From contig JBLNDT010000048.1 of the NCBI GenBank assembly GCA_050261915.1, forward strand, positions 1-64,000: a DNA stretch of 64,000 bases, in the 5' to 3' direction. This DNA is from UBA699 sp050261915. Its GTDB lineage: Bacteria > Bacillota > Clostridia > Clostridiales > Clostridiaceae. Under the pieces are notes generated by a model. That model saw only the letters and a program-made list of their open reading frames with translations, was not told where the DNA came from and searched no databases. How positions within the stretch are numbered: the first letter of the stretch is position 1; the number at the start of each line of letters is the position of its first letter. Shown piece after piece: positions 1-8,108 of this stretch. Position numbers and translations under genes: made by a program.

Positions 1-62
1 GAAATTATACCATCTGCTATTTCATCAAAAACTTCTGCAATGATTTTTTTAGTCTGATCCAT
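1..62 (-). CDS. grdD: GrdD, protein C alpha subunit of the Grd reductase (5' end only)
   Basis: Only the first 20 codons lie in the window; the gene runs off the left edge. The visible start reads M-D-Q-T-K-K-I-I-A-E and follows an AGGAGG ribosome binding site about 9 bases upstream. It lies 41 bases downstream of grdC on the same strand. In known grd operons, grdD follows grdC and encodes the PlsX-like alpha subunit of protein C, which with GrdC turns the selenoether-bound carboxymethyl group into acetyl phosphate. The call rests on position and a plausible start; the visible residues are too few to prove it. Confidence 0.6.
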   Translation of the reverse strand, partial: MDQTKKIIAEVFDEIADGII

Positions 63-103
63 GGATATAAAACCTCCTTTTTAGTATACGAATACTAAAC
101 CCT

Positions 104-1633
104 CTATTTGAGCATTGAAGCAGCAAAGTTTTTCATTTCCTCTGCTATCATGTTCTTTATCTCATCTTTTGATATTCCTGATGGTTCATCTTTAACCCCT
201 GTGTTCTTTTCAACAAGTATTGATACACCGTCGAAGAGGTTTGTCATTCTTCCAAGGAACAAGCTTCCTTTTCCAATAACCATAAAGTTGTTTAATTTTC
301 CTGACATTATGTGATTAATACCATGCCCTACTATTGGAACTCCTGAAGGAATGTGTCCTTGAGTTGGAGCAAATCCTGGATATCCATGTTCTATAACAAA
401 GTTAGGAAGTTCTTTTCTGTCGAGCTGACCGCTCTTTACAGCAAGTGCTCCTATCATTTTGTAGTTTTGTGTTGGAACGTCTCCAGCTCCTGCAGGTTCA
501 GTTAAGTCAGGTGTCTGCATTTCAGGAGCAAATTTATCTACATCAGTTATTTTCATGCCAACTCTTGCAAGTGGTTCTGAAACCAATGCTTCAATAACAG
601 CCTGAGGTGCTGCTCCATGACCTATTGTATGTCTTCCAACTACATCTGTTCTCATAACTGGGCTTACACCGTCATTTTCAGATATTAAAACTGCAAAGCC
701 TCCTAGGCAGTCTTCAAGTACTGGAAGTCCCTTTTTAACATGGTCCTTTCCGTTCATTCCAAGCTTCGCTGTAGCTCCCCCTGCAAATACTATTACGTTC
801 TTGTAGATTCCTGATTTAACAAGACCTGCTGCAGTAACTAGTGAGTGGGATGGACCTGCACAGAAACCTCTCATGTCTATTCCTGTTGCTCCCTTTATTC
901 CTGCTATTTCTCCGCAGGCTTTAGCTATGTTTCCGCCGCCTCTTTGGTTCATGTCACCAATAGCTTCTTCGGAACATTCAATAATGTACTCTACTGCATT
1001 TACATCTACTCCTGAATTCTTGATTAAATGCATAAGTGCTAAAACACCTGATGCTTTTACTGCCAAGTTTTCAAGCATTATGTGGGATGTAAGGTTCTTG
1101 TCAAATTCATGTGCCTTTTTAACACATCCAACAAGCTTTCCATCCATGTACATGCCTTCTGCACCAGCATTTACAAAGCCTTCTATAACAGAAAGTTCTT
1201 CTCCAGCCTTTAATGCATCAACCTTCATGCTAAGTACAGGGTGAGCTGCAAATTTTGTTCTAACAGCTTCAGTAAAATCTTTTTCAAGAAGAAGAAGGTC
1301 AAATACGTCTGAAACCTTCATTAATCCATAAAATTCATCCTGAGGCATAATTTCGCCAAACTCTGCAAATCTTGATGCTCCTTCAACCTTTGAACCATTC
1401 CATGGTCTTGGAATTGCTGCTAAATCTTCTGGAGTCATTCCGCCGATATAAGTCTGGTTTGGTGCATAAGCTACAACATCCTCAAAGCTTCTAAAATGGC
1501 TTGCTATTCCCTTTAAATATTCAGAATCAGGATTTGTTTCTTTCTCCAAGGTCTGTGTAGTACCGTTATGAATGATCATATCCGGAGTGTTTACCAGTAC
1601 ATAAGCAGCCTTCTTTATTACAGGAAAACTCAT
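104..1633 (-). CDS. grdC: GrdC, protein C beta subunit of the glycine/sarcosine/betaine reductase complex
   Basis: This 509-residue protein has the length and character of GrdC, a FabH/thiolase-fold subunit. With GrdD it accepts the carboxymethyl group from selenoprotein A and releases acetyl phosphate. Residues near 259 read FCAGPSHSLVTAAG, an acyltransferase-like cysteine context, followed by glycine-rich stretches such as IVFAGGATAKLGMNGKDH. The start follows TAGGAGG with good spacing. It sits between grdA and grdD in the operon. No truncation is seen. Protein C is shared by all substrate-specific branches, so this gene does not tell which methylamine is used. Confidence 0.93.
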   Translation of the reverse strand: MSFPVIKKAAYVLVNTPDMIIHNGTTQTLEKETNPDSEYLKGIASHFRSFEDVVAYAPNQTYIGGMTPEDLAAIPRPWNGSKVEGASRFAEFGEIMPQDEFYGLMKVSDVFDLLLLEKDFTEAVRTKFAAHPVLSMKVDALKAGEELSVIEGFVNAGAEGMYMDGKLVGCVKKAHEFDKNLTSHIMLENLAVKASGVLALMHLIKNSGVDVNAVEYIIECSEEAIGDMNQRGGGNIAKACGEIAGIKGATGIDMRGFCAGPSHSLVTAAGLVKSGIYKNVIVFAGGATAKLGMNGKDHVKKGLPVLEDCLGGFAVLISENDGVSPVMRTDVVGRHTIGHGAAPQAVIEALVSEPLARVGMKITDVDKFAPEMQTPDLTEPAGAGDVPTQNYKMIGALAVKSGQLDRKELPNFVIEHGYPGFAPTQGHIPSGVPIVGHGINHIMSGKLNNFMVIGKGSLFLGRMTNLFDGVSILVEKNTGVKDEPSGISKDEIKNMIAEEMKNFAASMLK

Positions 1634-1658
1634 AATTAAAACCTCCTAAATTTTATAA

Positions 1659-1691
1659 CAGTGCACAAAAGTATAAAACCTCTGTGCACTG
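1659..1691 (-). other. Intercistronic hairpin between grdA and grdC
   Basis: A perfect 9-base inverted repeat (CAGTGCACA and TGTGCACTG) with a 15-base loop lies between the grdA stop and the grdC ribosome binding site. In the minus-strand RNA it is followed by TTATAAAATTT, not a clean U-run. It is therefore more likely a 3'-end stabiliser or leaky terminator for grdA than a full stop to transcription. Confidence 0.5.
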
Positions 1692-1715
1692 CATTTATAT
1701 ATTAATATGGTGTGG

Positions 1716-2192
1716 CTATTTATTATATTTTGAATATTGATCTCTTACTGATTTAACTTCACCAATAATAGAATCGATATCTAAAACCATTTCCATCATG
1801 CCGCACTGTTCATCGTAAACTGCAGCATCGAATTCATCCTTAACTTCAGGTTCTACAACGTGATATACTCCAAGTCCAAGTGCTATTCCAGCTAAAGGTC
1901 CTGCAAAAGTAGGATCCCCTGCACATACTGTTTCAGCGGAAAGTCCTGAAGCTTCTGCTTCTGCTCCACCTATCATTACTATCATGTTTTCTGCACCATA
2001 CTTTGAAGTTAGGTCAATTACTCTTTGTTGGATCTCCAGATCCATAGCTCCCGCAGCTGTTCAAACAAAGCATTCTGTTGAAGCAAATACTACTTCAGCA
2101 CCGGCACTTTTTGCACAAGCTTCTATAGCTGGTCCAGGTATTCCATCCCTGTCACCTATTGCTATTACTTTTTTTCCTTCTAATAAACTCAT
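1716..2192 (-). CDS. grdA: GrdA, selenoprotein A of the Grd reductase (selenocysteine at UGA)
   Basis: Reading through the in-frame UGA at 2061-2063 gives a 158-residue protein, the usual GrdA length, with selenocysteine at residue 44. The site reads C-F-V-U-T-A-A-G-A, the CxxU motif of protein A. The start ATG at 2192 follows AGGAGGAATAAAA. The reduced selenol attacks the substrate-bound intermediate on protein B and carries the carboxymethyl group to protein C; thioredoxin then reduces the mixed selenide-sulphide. A standard gene caller would report only the 109 residues after the UGA, starting at 2045. The gene lies 15 bases after trxA. Confidence 0.96.
2030..2043 (-). promoter_or_regulatory. 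Candidate SECIS hairpin of grdA
   Basis: Starting 18 bases after the UGA, the minus-strand RNA can form GGATC-TGGA-GATCC: a five-pair stem with a four-base loop containing GGA. Distance and size fit bacterial SECIS elements, which lie inside the coding region just downstream of UGA and bind SelB. It is weaker than the grdH element and is inferred from pairing alone. Confidence 0.5.
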
Positions 2193-2207
2193 TTTTATTC
2201 CTCCTTG

Positions 2208-2525
2208 TTATACATGTCTTGCTATCATAGCATCTATGTTTGCTTTTGTAGCATCATCTTTAATTACTTCCTCAACCTTTTCACCATTCTTGTATAAAGT
2301 AATGGTAGGAAGTCCTAAAACTTTTTGAGATATGGCTAGTCTTCTTGCCTTTGTTGTGTTAAACTTGCAAAACTTAACCTTATCCTTATATTTTTCTGAA
2401 AGCTCTTCTATGTCTGGCAGTAAAGCCTGGCATGGTATACATCCGTCACCAAAGTAGTCTACCAGTACGTAGCCTTCAACTTCTAACACTTCAGGATTAA
2501 AAGTATCCTTGTCAACTATTAACAT
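2208..2525 (-). CDS. trxA: Thioredoxin of the Grd system
   Basis: A 105-residue thioredoxin-fold protein that passes electrons from TrxB to selenoprotein A. The active site reads GDGCIPC, so the usual Trp before the first cysteine is Gly, and the pair is CIPC instead of CGPC. The cis-proline segment is present as GLPTITLYKNG. Such changed active sites are known for thioredoxins tied to clostridial glycine reductase. The gene lies 12 bases after trxB and just before grdA. The start follows AAAGGAG. Confidence 0.93.
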   Translation of the reverse strand: MLIVDKDTFNPEVLEVEGYVLVDYFGDGCIPCQALLPDIEELSEKYKDKVKFCKFNTTKARRLAISQKVLGLPTITLYKNGEKVEEVIKDDATKANIDAMIARHV

Positions 2526-2537
2526 ATCAATTCTCCT

Positions 2538-3485
2538 TTACTCTTCAAATTCTGCTTCAATATACTTTTCGCACTGTACAGCTGCAATTGCTCCGTCAGC
2601 AGCAGCAGTTACAACCTGTCTTAGTGGTTTTTCTCTTATATCTCCAGCAGCGTATACACCCTTAATGTTTGTTTCCATGCAGTCATTTGTAACAATATAA
2701 CCTGAATCGCTCATTTTAACTTTGTCTTTTATCAGGTCATTTATAGGCAGGTAACCAACAAATACAAATATTCCAAAGGTTCCATCTTCCTCATCTGCAA
2801 AGTACTCTTTAGTTTCACCTGTTACAGTATCTTTAAATACTGCAGATTCTACCATTCCGTCACCTTTTATTTCAGAAATTACACTATTCCACATTATCTC
2901 AATCTTAGGATTTTTAAAGGCCTTTTCTTGTATTGATTTAGCAGCCCTTAATTCATCTCTTCTGTGAACTATTGTAACCTTTCTTGCAAATTTAGTTAGA
3001 TATAGTGCTTCCTCTATTGCAGAATCACCACCGCCTACTACAAATACTTCAAGGTCCTGGAAGAAATCAGCATCGCAGGTAGCGCAATAAGATACACCTT
3101 TACCTATTAAATCATTTTCACCAGGGCATCCTATTCTTCTTGGTGTTGCCCCTGTTGCAATAATTACTGACTTAGTTTTATATTCTTCCTTTTCTCCCTT
3201 TAAAACCTTAATTTTACCGGAGAAGTCTACTTCTTTAATAGTGTCCTTTTTTCTTTCAGCACCAAAGCCGTCAACCTGTCTTTCCATCCTTGCGATAAGG
3301 GATGGTCCAGTGGCATCTTCCACAGCACCTGGATAGTTTGCTACTTCATCTGTAATAACAATCTGTCCCCCGACCTTTGCTCTTTCCAAAAGTAGTGTTT
3401 TCATCCTTGCTCTGGCTGAATACAATGCTGCGGAAAGGCCTGCAGGACCTGAACCAATTATTATAACATCATAAATATTGTTCAT
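2538..3485 (-). CDS. trxB: Thioredoxin reductase (NADPH-type flavoprotein)
   Basis: A 315-residue low-molecular-weight thioredoxin reductase. The FAD-binding GSGPAG is at residues 11-16, the redox-active CATC lies near residue 134 (YCATCDADFF), and the nucleotide-binding VVGGGDSAIEEA and C-terminal GVYAAGDI follow. It reduces the neighbouring TrxA and so feeds electrons to GrdA. The start has AAGAAGGTG upstream. The gene follows the transporter gene after a gap with a strong hairpin, so it may be expressed at a different level from the upstream genes. Confidence 0.95.
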   Translation of the reverse strand: MNNIYDVIIIGSGPAGLSAALYSARARMKTLLLERAKVGGQIVITDEVANYPGAVEDATGPSLIARMERQVDGFGAERKKDTIKEVDFSGKIKVLKGEKEEYKTKSVIIATGATPRRIGCPGENDLIGKGVSYCATCDADFFQDLEVFVVGGGDSAIEEALYLTKFARKVTIVHRRDELRAAKSIQEKAFKNPKIEIMWNSVISEIKGDGMVESAVFKDTVTGETKEYFADEEDGTFGIFVFVGYLPINDLIKDKVKMSDSGYIVTNDCMETNIKGVYAAGDIREKPLRQVVTAAADGAIAAVQCEKYIEAEFEE

Positions 3486-3523
3486 ATTGCACCTTCTTTT
3501 AATAAATTTCAGTTTATTTTAAA

Positions 3524-3556
3524 ATTTAAGGAGGAGGTTTTACTTCCTCCTTAAAT
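3524..3556 (-). terminator. Hairpin between transporter gene and trxB (terminator or attenuator)
   Basis: Two 14-base arms (ATTTAAGGAGGAGG and CTTCCTCCTTAAAT on the plus strand) pair with one wobble around a 5-base loop. In the minus-strand RNA the stem is followed by TTTAAAATAAA, a weak U-rich tail. It could partly terminate transcripts after the transporter gene, letting some run on into trxB-trxA-grdA-grdC-grdD. Confidence 0.55.
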
Positions 3557-3567
3557 ATAAACCTGCT

Positions 3568-5094
3568 TTAGTTAGCTTGTTTCATGGCTTCTTTTGCTTC
3601 TATTTCAGCTTCATCTTCCATAAGAGCCTTGAATATGCTGTAGCACATAATTATCATAACGATCATGAAGGGAAAGGCAGCTGCAATTGAAGCAGTTTGA
3701 AGTGTCTTTATTGCTGCAGTTCCTCCAACTAAAATTATCATTATTGTAACAGCGCCTTGAGTAACGCCCCAGAATCCGCTGAGTTTTTTGCTTGGATTAA
3801 GGTCTCCTCCGGATGTAAGCATGCTAAGTACATAAGTTGCAGATGTAGCTGCTCCTGCAAAGGAGGTAACTACTAATACCATTGCAAGTGGTGCAGTTAA
3901 TGCATAGAAAGGCAGATGCTGCAAAGTTGCAAATAAAGCAGTAGATATATTAGCATTAACAGCTGCCTGTATAGCACCATGTGATTGAATATCAAGGTTA
4001 AATGCTGCTCCACCATAGATAGCTATCCATATGATACAGAAACCAGCTGGAAGGAACACTGATGCAAGTATAAATTGTCTGATTGTACGTCCTCTTGAAA
4101 CACGTGCTATGAACTGACCTACAAAGGCTGCCCATGCAATGTACCATGCTCTGTAGAATACAGGCCATGCCTTTGTCCATTCAATATTCCCCATCCACAT
4201 GCTCTGTCCAATAAAGTTTTGAACATAATCACCAAGGGAATGAGTAAAATTGTTTAATATAAAAACTGTTCCGCCAAATAGGAAAATAAATACCATAAAT
4301 CCGATTGAAAGCCATACTTTTATGTCTGCAACAGCCTGCATTGCCTTATGAAGTCCTGATACAGTTGCAAGAGTAAATATAGCGGTCATTATTGCTATAA
4401 TAATAGCAGTGGTAATAGGTGTTGCTGGTATTCCCCAAAGATAATTCATCCCTGTGGCAATCTGGCCTGCTCCAAGTCCTAAACTTGTAGCTACTCCAAA
4501 CATAGTTGCAAATACAGCTAATACATCTATGGCTTTGCCAATAGGTCCGTGAATTTTTTCACCAAGGATTGGATAAAAAGCAGAGCTTATTAAGCAAGGA
4601 AGACCTTTTCTATACTGGAAATAACCTAGGGCTAAACCACAAACTGCATATATAATCCAAACATGAATACCAAAATCGTTAAATACATAACGCAAAGCAT
4701 CGTGCATAGCCTGCTCTGTTCCTGGCTGACCAACTGGTGGCTTCATGTAATGCATCATTGGTTCAGCAATGGACCAGAAAACCAATCCTATACCCATTCC
4801 ACCGCCAAACAACATGGTAAACCACTGGAAAGTAGTAAATTCAGGTTTTTCATCATCTTTACCCAGTTTGATGGAACCATATCGGCTTAAAGCGATAACA
4901 AAAATAAAAATTGTAAATATAAAAACTGATAAAAGATACAGCCATCCAAAGTCAGTAGTTAAGTATGATAACACGCCATTGGCAACTTTAGCCATTTGGG
5001 TAGGAAGAATTATACTAAATGCTACAAATATTAATGCTAAAGCTGCTGATATATATAGAACTGATTGGTCCTTTGATTTTTGTTCAGTTGACAT
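3568..5094 (-). CDS. BCCT-family transporter, probable betaine/methylamine importer
   Basis: A 508-residue, roughly 12-segment membrane protein of the betaine-choline-carnitine transporter family. Family marks include GMGIGLVFWSIAEP, QYRKGLP, FGVATSLGLG and ARVSRGRTIRQF. The aromatic substrate box is altered: the TM8 segment reads FYRAWYIAW where BetP has Trp at more positions, and the TM4 segment reads FNDFGIHVW. Substrate may thus be betaine, sarcosine or another N-methylated compound. It sits inside the grd operon, which points to import of the reductase substrate. Start follows AAAAGGGGG. Confidence 0.9.
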   Translation of the reverse strand: MSTEQKSKDQSVLYISAALALIFVAFSIILPTQMAKVANGVLSYLTTDFGWLYLLSVFIFTIFIFVIALSRYGSIKLGKDDEKPEFTTFQWFTMLFGGGMGIGLVFWSIAEPMMHYMKPPVGQPGTEQAMHDALRYVFNDFGIHVWIIYAVCGLALGYFQYRKGLPCLISSAFYPILGEKIHGPIGKAIDVLAVFATMFGVATSLGLGAGQIATGMNYLWGIPATPITTAIIIAIMTAIFTLATVSGLHKAMQAVADIKVWLSIGFMVFIFLFGGTVFILNNFTHSLGDYVQNFIGQSMWMGNIEWTKAWPVFYRAWYIAWAAFVGQFIARVSRGRTIRQFILASVFLPAGFCIIWIAIYGGAAFNLDIQSHGAIQAAVNANISTALFATLQHLPFYALTAPLAMVLVVTSFAGAATSATYVLSMLTSGGDLNPSKKLSGFWGVTQGAVTIMIILVGGTAAIKTLQTASIAAAFPFMIVMIIMCYSIFKALMEDEAEIEAKEAMKQAN

Positions 5095-5119
5095 ATTTAA
5101 CTTTCCCCCTTTTAATAAT

Positions 5120-5154
5120 CTAAATAGGTCTCATTTTTAACAAGACCTATTTAG
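5120..5154 (-). other. Intercistronic hairpin between grdH and transporter gene
   Basis: A perfect 12-base inverted repeat (CTAAATAGGTCT and AGACCTATTTAG) with an 11-base loop fills most of the gap after the grdH stop. The minus-strand tail is A/T-rich but lacks a clean U-run. Likely a message-stabilising or partly terminating stem. Confidence 0.5.
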
Positions 5155-5162
5155 TTCTCTGC

Positions 5163-6476
5163 TTAGATCTTAACTTTGAATACAGTCTGTTCTTTAATGT
5201 CTGTTGCAAGGGAATCCAATGCAACTCCAACTCTGTGATATCTCAATTTCCACTGAGTATCCTTTGAATCTCCTGGGTTGCCTAATGGATATGGTATTGA
5301 TATAGTTGGAACTATTCTGTTTGATCCAACTGTAGTTGCTACTGGTATCAAGTTACACATCTGAACTACTGGGAAACCTGCTCTTTCAACTTCTTTAACC
5401 ATCGTTGCACCGCAACGTGTACAGGTTCCTCAGGTAGAGGTCATTATAACTCCATCCACTTTAGCTTCTTTTAAGTATTCAACAATTTCCATAGCCATTC
5501 TTGCAGCTTCACCCTGGGTAGTTCCAGTTCCAACTGTAGAATAGAAGTACTCATGAAGCTTTCCAATTTTTCCCTCCTTTTCATATGCTCTTAAAGCATC
5601 TAAAGGAACAATTACGTTTGGATCTGCATTTGCTGCAGCTGGGTCAAATCCTGCATGTATTGTTTTGAATACTCCTGATTCAAGTCTATCCATTTTTGAA
5701 TAGTCGTATCTTCCCCATCTTGTAGCTGAGGCTGACTGAATTCTATCAGGATTGTCTACAGGTACTATACCACCTGTTGTTAAAACTGCTATGGTAGCCT
5801 TGCTCAAATCTTTTATAGCTGGGGCTATAGCAACTGTGTCCTTTTTAGGAATAGGAAGTTCTGTTACGAATTCTTCTCCGTTAAGTTTGCTAATGAGCAT
5901 TTTTACTACTCTTTTTGATGCAGGCTCTTTTGATTCAAGCCAAACCTGATGTCTTTCTCCTCTTCCATAGTAGCCTTCAGCATCAGCCCATAAAAGTTCT
6001 TTACCATTTAGGATTTTGTTACCAAAATCAGCCATGGCTTTTATGTCCTTTTTCATTCTTCCTGCATTGTTTCCACCCTTAAATATATAAACATCCTTCT
6101 TAAACATCTCTACTCCAGGGTTTTCAATATGCATTGATGAAATAACAGGAACATTGAACTTTTCTTTTACAGCCTTACAAATAACTCCGCAGGCATTTCC
6201 GTATCTACCTGCCTGGAAAGCTGGTCCTGCAAAGAATATATCAAATTCTTTTCCTTCTAAGAAACCTAATATCCTTGAAACAGCTTCTTTTTCATTTGAT
6301 CCAATAAAGTTGTCACCGCATATTATTGTATGAGTAACTACGGCTCCATCCAGCTGACCATTGAGCTCTATAGCTGGTCCTACCAAGCCTTCCCTGATTT
6401 CAGGTTCAAAATCAGCTTTTTCTTCACCGCCTATTTGTCCGAAAAACTGGTTTATATATAAAATTGCTTTTTTCAT
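5163..6476 (-). CDS. grdH: GrdB/GrdF/GrdH-type selenoprotein, large subunit of substrate-specific protein B (probably betaine, GrdH)
   Basis: Read through the UGA at 5430-5432, this is a 437-residue selenoprotein with selenocysteine at residue 349 in the motif U-G-T-C-T-R-C (UxxCxxC), as known for substrate-specific protein B subunits. It binds the amine substrate with its partner GrdI and delivers the carboxymethyl group to selenoprotein A. A naive caller would split it into pieces ending at 5430 and starting near 5402. The start follows AAGGAGGTG and lies 15 bases after grdI. Betaine specificity is inferred from the BCCT gene and the GrdI sequence; sarcosine (GrdF) or glycine (GrdB) cannot be ruled out by eye. 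Confidence 0.88.
5403..5417 (-). promoter_or_regulatory. SECIS hairpin of grdH
   Basis: Beginning 13 bases after the UGA, the minus-strand RNA reads CGTTGC-GGT-GCAACG: a perfect six-pair stem closing on GGU. A short stem with GGU at its tip at this distance from UGA is the form expected of bacterial SECIS elements bound by SelB. It lies within the coding region. Confidence 0.72.
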
Positions 6477-6491
6477 ATCAGCCGCACCTCC

Positions 6492-7817
6492 TTAAAATTC
6501 TTTCATTGTCTTTGGTGACCAACCAACTACCTGGTCTCCACAGAACATTGCATTGTTTTCCATAATTATTGAGCCGTCTTCTCTTACTGATGGTCCAAGA
6601 ATTTCATCATTAGCCCATCCACCGGATAAACCGTCTCTGCCCAGTGAAGCAAGTTCACCAATAACTGTTTCCATTGGAGGAAGTTCAATTAATTCTGAAA
6701 CGTTTCCTGTGGAAACAATAGCATCAGCTTTAACATCAAGAGCAACCAACGGCTGAGACATTCCGTCTCTTCCAGTACATTCATTAGTTATACCAACAGT
6801 TTTAACTCCAGCATCTTCTAAAGCAACTATACATGCTATAAAGTCTGCATCTGGATTTCCATATCCCTCTTCTGCAACAATTGCGCCATCTGCTCCAAGT
6901 GATTTAGCTATCTGAGCTACAAATAATGCAGAACGGTTTTTCTGTTCCAATGCAACATTAAGGTTGGACATTATTACTCCTAAGAAATTCAATGTCTCTC
7001 CGTGAGCTGCATATAATTCCTTTATAGTAGGGTTGTTTTGGAAATCATATGTGGACCACTTTGATGAAACAGGCATGAAGCTTCCGGAAATTATTGCTCC
7101 GTCTAATACTTCATTTGGGTGCATGAAGGTAGGTACCATATGGTTTGCATCCCATCCATAAACTAAATCGTTATAGCCCATTTCTTCCATCTGTGACTGT
7201 GGCTGCATAACGAATACTACACTTGGAAGCTTCTGAACATCTTCAGGTCTTTTTATAACAGGATCAAGTTCAAAAGTTTCAATATCTTCAGGTTCCATAT
7301 CTTTAACACAGCTTCCGATATACTCAGCAAGTTTATGACCAGCCCATCTTAATGCTTTGTTTTTCTTCTGCTGTTCATTTTTTTCAAAGTCTTCGTCTGT
7401 ATCTCCAACAAGAACAATGTTTTTAAGTTGTGAATAATAAGTGTATTTGGCACCTTCACCACTCATATCAATAAGGCCGTCCTGGAATCCTCCCCAATGC
7501 TTTCCCACAACAAGCAGACTGCAGTCCTTTAATGCATGAGTTCTGCCATTTCCAACAGGACTAACATCTCCAGTTACCCCTGGGAATAATGTGGAACCGT
7601 TTACTCTTACTCTACATTCAATAGCTTCTTTTACAGGAACAAGTCTCACCTTGTCTCCAGGGCTTACTATTAAAAGATCAGCTTCTGTAATATGCTCATC
7701 CTCTAGAACAAAGTCCAAGGCTTCTTTTTTGTTAATTGTTAAAATTCCATTTTCAAATTTTGTTTTTTCCCCAAAAACAATATCTTTCACATGAAAGTTT
7801 CCAATTTCAAGTTTCAT
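6492..7817 (-). CDS. grdI: GrdE/GrdG/GrdI-type subunit of substrate-specific protein B (probably betaine, GrdI)
   Basis: A 441-residue protein of the GrdE/PrdA-like family and the first gene of the operon. In glycine-type GrdE the proprotein is cut before a cysteine (near residue 242) that becomes the pyruvoyl group. Here the matching stretch reads DGAIISGSFMPVSSKWSTYD and has no cysteine. That fits betaine or sarcosine reductases, whose protein B is reported to have uncleaved subunits of about 45 and 48 kDa. A cysteine does occur at residue 347 (NECTGRDG); whether it matters is unknown. The start follows AAAGGGGAGG. I base the glycine comparison on recalled family sequences, not an alignment. 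Confidence 0.85.
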   Translation of the reverse strand: MKLEIGNFHVKDIVFGEKTKFENGILTINKKEALDFVLEDEHITEADLLIVSPGDKVRLVPVKEAIECRVRVNGSTLFPGVTGDVSPVGNGRTHALKDCSLLVVGKHWGGFQDGLIDMSGEGAKYTYYSQLKNIVLVGDTDEDFEKNEQQKKNKALRWAGHKLAEYIGSCVKDMEPEDIETFELDPVIKRPEDVQKLPSVVFVMQPQSQMEEMGYNDLVYGWDANHMVPTFMHPNEVLDGAIISGSFMPVSSKWSTYDFQNNPTIKELYAAHGETLNFLGVIMSNLNVALEQKNRSALFVAQIAKSLGADGAIVAEEGYGNPDADFIACIVALEDAGVKTVGITNECTGRDGMSQPLVALDVKADAIVSTGNVSELIELPPMETVIGELASLGRDGLSGGWANDEILGPSVREDGSIIMENNAMFCGDQVVGWSPKTMKEF

Positions 7818-8108
7818 TAATATACCTCCCCTTTAAGATGATTAAAATTATTCAAATAGTACTATTTGTCTAAATATTAACATAACTCATTTGTATTATC
7901 AATCATGATTATATAATAATCATGATTGATTGTTATAGAAATAACAAATTGCGTCTATAACAATTTTTAATAACACTCCCCAGTTATTGAATTGCCTTAT
8001 TTTTCATTTGGGTCATTATCATAATTTAAAATGTAGCCCATAACATTAGGCAATAGCTGGATGATGTGTTATAATGAAACTATCATTGGAATGTTATCGG
8101 AGGGCAAA
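7818..8108. promoter_or_regulatory. Divergent control region between grd operon and TetR gene, with a 33-bp palindrome
   Basis: This 291-base stretch has no gene. At 7898-7930 lies a near-ideal operator: 15-base perfect arms (ATCAATCATGATTAT and its complement) around a 3-base centre. A second repeat, TTGTTAT-AGAA-ATAACAA, lies at 7930-7947. The palindrome is 80 bases before grdI and 180 before the TetR start, so the TetR-type protein could control one or both. I saw no glycine riboswitch and no convincing sigma-54 promoter here. Confidence 0.6.

Noticed and set aside
873..1244. A 123-codon plus-strand frame inside grdC.
   Set aside because: Antisense to a conserved gene; no start signal; composition typical of a shadow frame.
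1716..2192. grdA seemed to be a short 109-residue gene starting at 2045.
   Set aside because: Upstream reading through UGA 2061-2063 gives the full 158-residue GrdA with its own ribosome binding site.
5163..6476. The grdB/H-like gene looks broken by a stop codon at 5430-5432 into two pieces.
   Set aside because: The stop is UGA at the expected selenocysteine site, the frame continues into the conserved UxxCxxC and C-terminal region, and a SECIS hairpin follows; it is one intact selenoprotein gene.
7818..8108. Glycine riboswitch upstream of the Grd operon.
   Set aside because: I could not find the paired aptamer core; the region instead holds simple palindromes.
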